Shown one piece after another: positions 1 through 5,390 of a stretch of DNA of 5,390 nt. Positions within the stretch are counted from its first letter, which is position 1. Each line of letters starts with the position of its first letter. The DNA is from Ignavibacteria bacterium (GTDB taxonomy: Bacteria > Bacteroidota > Ignavibacteria > Ignavibacteriales > Melioribacteraceae): contig QILJ01000210.1 in assembly GCA_003233295.1 (NCBI GenBank), forward strand, positions 1 through 5,390, given 5' to 3'. The notes under the pieces are model-generated. The model was given only the letters and a program-made list of their open reading frames with translations. It was not told the origin of the DNA and did not search any database. A program made the position numbers and the translations under genes.

Positions 1-377
1 GTCCTTCCAATTATTTATCGGAATTAAAATCTACAGAGTTTATTTCCAGAATACCAACCGTTTGGGATGATACAAAAGTGCTGAAAGCTAAGGTTGGTGA
101 ATACCTTATCATTGCCAGAAGAAATGGTGATAATTGGTATATTGGTGCTATGACGAACGAAGAAGCAAGGGAGTTCACAATAGATCTTTCATTTCTTGAT
201 GATAAAGAATACTCGGCTAATATTATAAAAGATGGAATTAATGCCGATAGATATGCCGGAGATTATAGCATAGAAACAAAAACCATTTCTAGAAATGATT
301 CTCTGAAAATTCATCTGGCTCCAGGTGGCGGTTGGGTATTAATTTTGGAGTCTAAAAACAATGGGAATAAAGATTAA
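1..377 (+). CDS. GH97 family glycoside hydrolase, C-terminal part (5' end outside window)
   Basis: The reading frame is open from the left edge (first full codon at base 3) to TAA at 375-377, giving 124 residues of a protein that starts upstream. The segment resembles the C-terminal beta-sandwich domain of GH97 enzymes: it has the block PTVWDDTKVLKAKVG, then IIARRNGDNWYIGAMT, then REFTIDLSFL, DGINADR and a closing LAPGGGWVL. GH97 proteins are usually about 650-700 residues, with an N-terminal beta-sandwich, a (beta/alpha)8 catalytic barrel and this C-terminal domain, so roughly a fifth is visible. Family members are calcium-dependent alpha-glucosidases (SusB type, inverting) or alpha-galactosidases (retaining). 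The residues that separate them lie upstream, so substrate and mechanism cannot be assigned. An internal ATG/GTG/CTG start would leave only a domain fragment, so this is a truncated view of a larger gene and not a small gene. It precedes the esterase by 68 bases on the same strand and is probably co-transcribed. Confidence 0.85.
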   Translation, partial: PSNYLSELKSTEFISRIPTVWDDTKVLKAKVGEYLIIARRNGDNWYIGAMTNEEAREFTIDLSFLDDKEYSANIIKDGINADRYAGDYSIETKTISRNDSLKIHLAPGGGWVLILESKNNGNKD

Positions 378-445
378 ATGATCTCTATTACTTTATTCTT
401 TTGATCAGGTTCAATATATAATTAAATCTAAGAGTATTTAATATC
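378..445. other. short AT-rich intergenic gap
   Basis: These 68 bases separate the GH97 stop from the esterase ATG. A TTGATC at 401-406 and a TATAAT at 417-422 are present but only 10 bases apart, too close for a normal sigma-70-type promoter, and no clean Bacteroidota-type TTTG box at the right distance from a TA element was seen. TGATC (379-383) and GATCA (403-407) could pair but leave a 19-base loop and no T-tract, so no terminator is called. The most economical reading is a plain operon spacer. Confidence 0.5.
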
Positions 446-2116
446 ATGAGAATTTTAGAATATTATCGTATTAAACAATATTATTACATTGGTTTTCTTA
501 TTCCTCTTTTAGTTTGTTTATTCCCAGATTCTATTGAAGCTGCTATATTATCAAGTAATTCGCTAAAATTTGAAATTTCTATTACGCCAGAACTATATAA
601 AAAACCACTTAATGGACGTTTACTACTTATAATCACTAAAAATAACACATCTGAACCGCGTACGCAAATCAATTGGCAAAATGGTGCTCCTTTTTTCGGC
701 ATTAATGTCAAAAATCTAGGTAGTAGAGAGAGTATAATAATTACAGATACTGTACCTGGTTATTTATGTCAATCTTTAAGAGATATTCCTGTAGGAGATT
801 ATTATGTGCAAGCACTACTGAATGTTTATACGGAATTTCATCGTTCTGATGGTCATGTTATTTTTGCACATATGGATCAATGGGAAGGGCAACATTTGGA
901 ACGATCTCCAGGTAACTTAATAAGCAATGTGCAAAAAGTGCATCTTGATCCTTCTACTCCTTATACTATTAAGATAGTTTTAAGTAAAAAACTTCCACCA
1001 ATTGAAATGCCTAAAGATACTGAATGGGTAAAGAGAATTAAAATTAAAAGCAAACTCCTTACAAAATTTTGGGGACATCCTATATATATTGGTGCAACTA
1101 TTCTGCTTCCAAAAAATTATACAAAAGATACGAATACTTATTATCCTGTTGATTATGATCAAGGACATTTTCATACAAGTGCTCCGCACGGGTTTACAAG
1201 TTCTCCAAACAAAAAGGATATGGATGGTTACGAGTTATACAATAAGTGGATCTCTGATAACTTTCCACGTATGATCTGTGTTACTTTTCAACATCCCACT
1301 CCTTATTATGATGACTCCTATGCTGTTAACTCTGCAAATAATGGTCCATACGGAGATGCTATTATGAAGGAATTAATACCATATATCGAAAATCAATTTC
1401 GTATTATTAAAAAACCTTATGCTCGTATTTTGTCTGGAGGTTCTACTGGTGGTTGGGAAGCTCTAGCTCTTCAGTTATATCATCCGGATTTTTTTGGAGG
1501 TGTATGGGTGTTTTATCCAGACCCGATAGATTTTCACTTTTATGGATTATTAGATATATATAATGATGATAATGCTTTTACAATTTCCAAAGGTGATTGG
1601 AGAAAAATTGAGAGACCGATGAACCGCGATAAATTTGGTCAACCGCTTAATACTTTGAAGGAGATGAGCCACTTTGAACAAGTGTTAGGTACAAGAGATC
1701 GTTCTGGCGGTCAACTTGCAATATGGGAGGCGACATTTTGTCCGGTAGATAATGACGGTTATCCGAAACATTTATGGGATCCGATGACGGGGGAAATTGA
1801 CCATACAGTTTCTGACTATATGAGAAATCATAACTACGATCTTTTATATTATTTAAAAACAAATTGGGATAAACTCGGTCCAAAATTAGTTGATAAATTA
1901 CACTTCTATTGTGGAGATATGGATGGTTATTATCTTAATCTTGGTGTCTATACAATGGAAAAATTTCTTGAAGAGACAAAAAACCCTTATTACAACGGGT
2001 CATTTGAATATGGAAGACCTCTTCAGGGGCACGGTTGGAATCCACTATCAACATCTCAAATGATTGAAATAATGGATAAGTATATTAAAGTTCATAATCC
2101 AAAAAATGAAAATTAA
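446..2116 (+). CDS. secreted alpha/beta-hydrolase-fold esterase (esterase D / enterochelin-esterase-like)
   Basis: The 556-residue protein has an export signal: a basic/polar start, a hydrophobic stretch at about residues 14-26, and a probable signal peptidase I site after IEA (residue 32). C24 has Val before it, which does not fit a lipobox. Residues about 37-185 are a beta-rich region I do not recognise. Residues about 195-550 look like the putative-esterase group of alpha/beta hydrolases. The nucleophile elbow is G331-G-S333-T-G, within SGGSTGGWEA. The likely acid is D491 or D493 in CGDMDGYYL, and the likely base is H529 in QGHGW near the C-terminus. A YPVDYDQGHFH segment (233-243) sits where relatives usually have YPVLYLLHG and may shape the oxyanion hole. 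ATG at 446 is the only reasonable start: the frame is closed by TAA at 419-421 and the next Met is residue 143; the Shine-Dalgarno is weak. Carboxyl-ester hydrolysis is inferred from the fold. The setting among glycosidases suggests a glycan acyl or methyl ester, but a peptidase-like or thioesterase role is not excluded. The gene is more AT-rich than its neighbours. Confidence 0.8.
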   Translation: MRILEYYRIKQYYYIGFLIPLLVCLFPDSIEAAILSSNSLKFEISITPELYKKPLNGRLLLIITKNNTSEPRTQINWQNGAPFFGINVKNLGSRESIIITDTVPGYLCQSLRDIPVGDYYVQALLNVYTEFHRSDGHVIFAHMDQWEGQHLERSPGNLISNVQKVHLDPSTPYTIKIVLSKKLPPIEMPKDTEWVKRIKIKSKLLTKFWGHPIYIGATILLPKNYTKDTNTYYPVDYDQGHFHTSAPHGFTSSPNKKDMDGYELYNKWISDNFPRMICVTFQHPTPYYDDSYAVNSANNGPYGDAIMKELIPYIENQFRIIKKPYARILSGGSTGGWEALALQLYHPDFFGGVWVFYPDPIDFHFYGLLDIYNDDNAFTISKGDWRKIERPMNRDKFGQPLNTLKEMSHFEQVLGTRDRSGGQLAIWEATFCPVDNDGYPKHLWDPMTGEIDHTVSDYMRNHNYDLLYYLKTNWDKLGPKLVDKLHFYCGDMDGYYLNLGVYTMEKFLEETKNPYYNGSFEYGRPLQGHGWNPLSTSQMIEIMDKYIKVHNPKNEN

Positions 2117-2157
2117 AATGGTACCATGTGATGGTTGGACAACTATTCTAAGTCCAA

Positions 2158-2161
2158 AGGA
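2158..2161 (+). promoter_or_regulatory. Shine-Dalgarno-like AGGA deciding the GH78 start
   Basis: AGGA within AAAGGAAAAA lies 9 bases before the TTG at 2171. The alternative TTG at 2135 has no purine-rich box at the right distance. This favours the downstream TTG, which also places a basic residue and a normal-length hydrophobic stretch at the front of the signal peptide. Confidence 0.5.
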
Positions 2162-2170
2162 AAAATAATC

Positions 2171-4951
2171 TTGAAACTTAAGTCACTCATATTTTTATAC
2201 ATTTTATCTTTGCTTTTTTTTTCTTGCAGTGAAGATAGTATAAATATTAAGGTTATTAATCCAACTTGTGAAAACAGAATTGACCCGTTGGGAGTAGATA
2301 TTCTGCATCCGCACCTTGGTTGGGAATTAATATCAACATTCAGGAATAAAAAACAATCCGCATATCAAATACTTGTCTCTGATTCCAAAGAAACGTTAGC
2401 TGACAGTATGAGGAATTTATGGGATACCAAAAAAGTAATTTCAAATCAATCAATTCAAATTGAGTATAAAGGAAAACAACTTTCGAGCGGAATGACTTGT
2501 TATTGGAAGGTGAGAGTGTGGGATGAAGCTGATAATGTTTCCGATTGGAGTGAAGTCGCTAGTTGGGAAATGGGACTTCTGGAAGAAAAAGATTGGAAAG
2601 CCAAATGGATAAATGATGGCAAATCTGAACCCCAGAACTTAAAAGAATATTATGAAAATGATCCGGCTCCTCTTTTTCGGTATGAATTTAAAACTGATAA
2701 GGAAATTAAGCAAGCCAGATTGTATATAACTGGGTTAGGTTATTACGAAGCATCAATAAATGGTGAAAGAGTTGGCGATCATGTCTTAGACCCCGGTTGG
2801 ACAAATTACAGTAAGCGTGTTTTATATAGTACTTACGATGTAACCGATCTGATTCAAGAAGGTGGGAACTGTATTGGAGTTGAATTGGGTAACGGCTGGT
2901 TTAATCCTCTGCCGATGACAATGTGGGGTAAGTTTAATTTGCGTGATGCACTTCCACATGGGCGACCTAAATTTATTGCTCAGCTTAGGATTGATTATAC
3001 TGATGGCACTTCGCAAATAATTGTTTCGAATGAAGAATGGAAAACGCATGGGGGACCGATACTTCGTAATAACATTTATCTTGGTGAAGTCTATGACGCA
3101 CGTAAAGAGATTAATGACTGGGATAAATTCGGGTTTGATGATAGTGGATGGACGAAAGCTAAATTTGCTGATGTAAAACTCGGAAAACTACAATCACAAA
3201 ACCAGCCTCCGATAAAAATTACTGGTAAGTTAAAACCGATAAAATTAACCGAACCAAAACCAAATGTTTATATATTTGATATGGGACAAAATTATGCGGG
3301 CTGGGTTAAGTTAAAAGTCAAAGCTCCGGCTGGTGCCAAGGTAAGACTCAGATACGGAGAATTGCTCAATAAAGATGGTATACTCAACGTAATGACCAGT
3401 GTTGCCGGTCAAATAAAAGGAAGGAAAGGAGACGGAAGTTTAATCGGAGGTCCGTTTGCTCCGGATACGGCATGGCAGAGTGATACCTATATAACAAAGG
3501 GCAAAGGTGTTGAGTTCTACACTCCAAAATTTACATGGCATGCATTCCGTTATGTGGAAGTTACTGGTTATCCTGGTAAACCACCGATTGATGCAATCGA
3601 GGGGTTACGTTTGAGCAGCGCACTTACCAAGACCGGCTCGTTTGAGTGTTCTAATGAATTGTTCAATAAAATCCAGAAAATGACAGAATGGACATTTCTC
3701 AGTAATGTATTCAGCGTTCAGTCCGACTGTCCGCACCGTGAACGTTTTGGTTACGGGGGTGATCTTGCAGTTACTACTGATGCTTTTATTTATAATTTCG
3801 ATATGTCCAACTTTTATACAAAAGTAGTGAGAGATTTTCAAGATGCTGCTTTACCGGATGGACGACTAACTGACACGGCACCATACGTCGGCATTGACTT
3901 TTGCGGTATCGGCTGGGCGTTTGCTCATCCGTTAACACTTTTAGAACTGTATCAATATTATGGTAATGTTTCGCTTATTAAGGAACAATACGAAACGGCT
4001 CGGAGATGGTTTGAAGGAGTAATCTCAAAAGATGAACTTATTGTTACTTATGGGCTAAGCGATCATGAAAGTTTAGCACCAATACCAACATCTGAAATGG
4101 TAACTCCCCTTTATTATCAAAGCGCTGTGATCATGTCAAAATTAGCAGAAATAATTAATAGGACTGATGATGTGGAAAGATATAAAAAACTTTCAGAGCA
4201 AATTAAAAAAGCATATCTTAAAAATTTCCATGATGAAGGAACAGGGAAATTTGCTCCTTATACACAAGGCAGTCAGTCGTTCGCCATATATACCGGTTTA
4301 GTTCCAAAAGATGAAATAAAATACGCGGTTGATGAGTTAGTTAATAATGTTAAAAAACATAATGACCATTTGACTACCGGAATTTTCGGGACGAAATATT
4401 CTTTGGATGTCCTTTCGGAATACGGTCATGCAGAAACTGCCGCACAAATGGTAAATCAAAAAAGTTTCCCAGGATGGGGCTTTATGCTTGAGGATGGAGC
4501 GACAACTCTTTGGGAGCACTGGGAGTTCAGCGATAATACGTACTCGCATAATCATCCGATGTTTGGCTCTGTAAGCGAATGGTTTTACAAGTGGGTCGCC
4601 GGTATTCAAGCTGATTCATCAGCCATCGGATTTGACAAAATAGTAATTCGTCCGCAGATAATATCAGAAGTCAATTGGGCGAAAGCGCATTATAATTCGA
4701 TACATGGAAAGATTGTTAGTGAATGGGAGCTAGATGGAGAGACGCTTCGATTAAATGTGGAAATTCCTGTAAATACAACTGCTACAATTTATTTACCCTC
4801 TAATGATAGTACTAAAATAAAAGAAGGCGGAATTGATATCACAAAAGTTCCAAACATAAAGTTTTCAAACACGGCTAACGGATGCGCTATATATTCGATT
4901 GGATCAGGTAGTTATTCTTTTGAGTCACAAATAAAATCGAGGTCAAAATGA
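2171..4951 (+). CDS. GH78 alpha-L-rhamnosidase, lipoprotein
   Basis: Likely a 926-residue enzyme that hydrolyses terminal alpha-L-rhamnosyl linkages with inversion. Residues 2-19 (MKLKSL..., then LLFFSC) form a lipoprotein signal with C19 as the acylated cysteine. Domain order from the sequence: Ig/FnIII-like (about 26-135), N-terminal beta-sandwich with the carbohydrate-binding-like fold (about 178-345, with YYEASINGERVGDHVLDPGW), central beta domain (about 363-478), (alpha/alpha)6 catalytic barrel (about 483-825) and C-terminal beta-sandwich (about 826-912). The catalytic motif DCPHRERFGYGGD gives D519, E524 and D531 with the 5- and 7-residue spacing of Bacillus GL1 RhaB D567/E572/D579; E524 is the expected general acid. 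E782 in GATTLWEHW is the expected general base. Length is normal for the family and no break is seen. The frame is open only from 2132, because TGA at 2129-2131 closes it. TTG at 2135 (938 residues) is the other possible start, with no ATG available near the signal peptide. It follows the esterase closely and overlaps the GH95 gene by 4 bases. Flavonoid-glycoside rhamnosidase activity is possible, but the cluster favours a polysaccharide. Confidence 0.93.
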   Translation: MKLKSLIFLYILSLLFFSCSEDSINIKVINPTCENRIDPLGVDILHPHLGWELISTFRNKKQSAYQILVSDSKETLADSMRNLWDTKKVISNQSIQIEYKGKQLSSGMTCYWKVRVWDEADNVSDWSEVASWEMGLLEEKDWKAKWINDGKSEPQNLKEYYENDPAPLFRYEFKTDKEIKQARLYITGLGYYEASINGERVGDHVLDPGWTNYSKRVLYSTYDVTDLIQEGGNCIGVELGNGWFNPLPMTMWGKFNLRDALPHGRPKFIAQLRIDYTDGTSQIIVSNEEWKTHGGPILRNNIYLGEVYDARKEINDWDKFGFDDSGWTKAKFADVKLGKLQSQNQPPIKITGKLKPIKLTEPKPNVYIFDMGQNYAGWVKLKVKAPAGAKVRLRYGELLNKDGILNVMTSVAGQIKGRKGDGSLIGGPFAPDTAWQSDTYITKGKGVEFYTPKFTWHAFRYVEVTGYPGKPPIDAIEGLRLSSALTKTGSFECSNELFNKIQKMTEWTFLSNVFSVQSDCPHRERFGYGGDLAVTTDAFIYNFDMSNFYTKVVRDFQDAALPDGRLTDTAPYVGIDFCGIGWAFAHPLTLLELYQYYGNVSLIKEQYETARRWFEGVISKDELIVTYGLSDHESLAPIPTSEMVTPLYYQSAVIMSKLAEIINRTDDVERYKKLSEQIKKAYLKNFHDEGTGKFAPYTQGSQSFAIYTGLVPKDEIKYAVDELVNNVKKHNDHLTTGIFGTKYSLDVLSEYGHAETAAQMVNQKSFPGWGFMLEDGATTLWEHWEFSDNTYSHNHPMFGSVSEWFYKWVAGIQADSSAIGFDKIVIRPQIISEVNWAKAHYNSIHGKIVSEWELDGETLRLNVEIPVNTTATIYLPSNDSTKIKEGGIDITKVPNIKFSNTANGCAIYSIGSGSYSFESQIKSRSK
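2214..2222 (+). repeat. T9 homopolymer in the GH78 signal-peptide coding region
   Basis: Nine consecutive T bases encode the end of the hydrophobic stretch (Leu-Phe-Phe-Ser) directly before the lipid-anchored cysteine codon at 2225-2227. A one-base slip here would frameshift the whole enzyme. It may be no more than the AT-rich coding of a Phe/Leu-rich signal. Confidence 0.6.
4939..4942 (+). promoter_or_regulatory. Shine-Dalgarno-like GAGG for the GH95 gene
   Basis: GAGG lies within the last codons of the GH78 gene, 5 bases before the ATG at 4948. With the 4-base ATGA overlap it supports both this start and translational coupling of the two glycosidases. Confidence 0.5.
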
Positions 4952-5390
4952 AGATAACAATTAAAAAGTTTCTAATTTTATTCCTCCTAGTTTTCATTGT
5001 ATCAAGTTGTACACGTTCTGAAAAGATAAACTCCGATCTTAAACTATGGTATAATCAGCCTGCAGAAAAATGGACGGAAGCTTTACCAATTGGCAATGGG
5101 CGTTTGGGGGCGATGGTTTTTGGCGGTGTTTCAAAAGAGAGAATTCAACTGAACGAGGAAAGTTTATGGACTGGAACGAAGATAAACAATAATAATCCTA
5201 ATGCATCAAAACATCTAAAGGAAATTCAGCAGCTTTTGTTGAAAGGAAAAAACAGTAAAGCCCGAAAGTTAGCTGATAAATACTTGCTTGGAACTCCACC
5301 TCGTATCCGTTCCTATCAAACCTTGGGTGATTTGAATTTCACTTTTAATTATGAGCAGGATTCAGTTACAAACTATCGAAGAGAATTAGA
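4948..5390 (+). CDS. GH95 family glycoside hydrolase (alpha-L-fucosidase/alpha-L-galactosidase type), N-terminal part, lipoprotein
   Basis: The frame runs from ATG at 4948 past the right edge, giving 147 residues of what is normally a 750-850 residue enzyme. Residues 1-21 are a lipoprotein signal: MKITIKK, a hydrophobic stretch, then the lipobox VSSC with C21. From about residue 32 the sequence is the typical GH95 N-terminal domain: LWYNQPAEKWTEALPIGNG, RLGAMVFGGV, then ERIQLNEESLWTG, and later YQTLGDLNF. The catalytic barrel and the residues that separate 1,2-alpha-L-fucosidase from alpha-L-galactosidase activity lie outside the window, so the substrate stays open. GH95 enzymes invert configuration and remove terminal sugars. 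After the cysteine comes Thr-Arg-Ser-Glu-Lys, without the acidic cluster of the GH78 protein, so it may stay facing the periplasm. The start codon overlaps the GH78 stop (ATGA), a sign of a shared transcript. Confidence 0.9.
   Translation, partial: MKITIKKFLILFLLVFIVSSCTRSEKINSDLKLWYNQPAEKWTEALPIGNGRLGAMVFGGVSKERIQLNEESLWTGTKINNNNPNASKHLKEIQQLLLKGKNSKARKLADKYLLGTPPRIRSYQTLGDLNFTFNYEQDSVTNYRREL

Noticed and set aside
78..377. A free-standing 99-residue protein starting at base 78
   Set aside because: The frame stays open to the left edge with conserved GH97 sequence, and the codon at 78 is not a true start; this is the tail of a larger gene.
379..407. TGATC...GATCA inverted repeat as a terminator after GH97
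   Set aside because: The stem is only 5 base pairs with a 19-base loop and no T-tract follows.
401..422. TTGATC and TATAAT as a promoter for the esterase
   Set aside because: The two boxes are only 10 bases apart, far short of the usual 16-18, and such hexamers are frequent in AT-rich spacers.
484..711. Minus-strand ORF of 75 codons inside the esterase, and similar ones at 980-1189 and 1647-1883
   Set aside because: They lie wholly opposite a well-supported gene, show no recognisable motif and have no ribosome-binding context; they are shadows.
1089..1274. Plus-strand 61-codon ORF within the esterase
   Set aside because: It overlaps the conserved esterase frame in another phase and its Ile-rich translation simply reflects AT-rich DNA.
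2822..3049. Minus-strand ORFs inside GH78, also at 3605-3841 and 4337-4609
   Set aside because: They are antisense to domains with clear GH78 motifs and have no independent support.
1..5390. Assignment of the cluster to rhamnogalacturonan-II breakdown
   Set aside because: GH78 and GH95 do occur in such loci, but GH97 is not a hallmark of them and none of the diagnostic RG-II enzymes is visible in the window.

Overview
The window is a stretch of a carbohydrate-degradation gene cluster, with all genes on the + strand and packed head to tail. In order it holds the C-terminal end of a family GH97 glycoside hydrolase, a complete secreted alpha/beta-hydrolase-fold esterase, a complete GH78 alpha-L-rhamnosidase lipoprotein, and the N-terminal end of a GH95 (alpha-L-fucosidase/alpha-L-galactosidase-type) lipoprotein. 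No RNA gene, mobile element, CRISPR array or long repeat was found.

The organism is most likely in the Bacteroidota or a close sister phylum such as Ignavibacteriota. The reasons are the GH97-GH78-GH95 combination, the AT-rich DNA, lipoprotein signal peptides on exo-acting glycosidases, a Ser-Glu-Asp tract right after the lipid-anchored cysteine of the GH78 protein, and mostly weak Shine-Dalgarno signals. A genus cannot be given. No SusC/SusD pair lies in the window, so calling it a polysaccharide utilisation locus (PUL) is an inference from the enzyme set.

Layout: 1-377 GH97 tail; 378-445 short AT-rich gap without a convincing promoter or terminator; 446-2116 esterase; 2117-2170 gap with a start-site puzzle; 2171-4951 (possibly from 2135) GH78; 4948-5390 GH95, overlapping GH78 by 4 bases (ATGA) and running off the window. 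The short gaps and the overlap point to one operon.

Together the genes fit exo-type removal of alpha-linked sugars (glucose or galactose by GH97, L-rhamnose by GH78, L-fucose or L-galactose by GH95) from a branched glycan rich in 6-deoxysugars, with the esterase stripping an ester substituent that would block the glycosidases. The esterase is the least understood member. It carries an uncharacterised N-terminal region of about 150 residues and is clearly more AT-rich than the glycosidase genes on both sides, which suggests it joined the cluster separately. Nothing here proves a wholly new system; the unexplained parts are the esterase's substrate and how GH78 translation starts.
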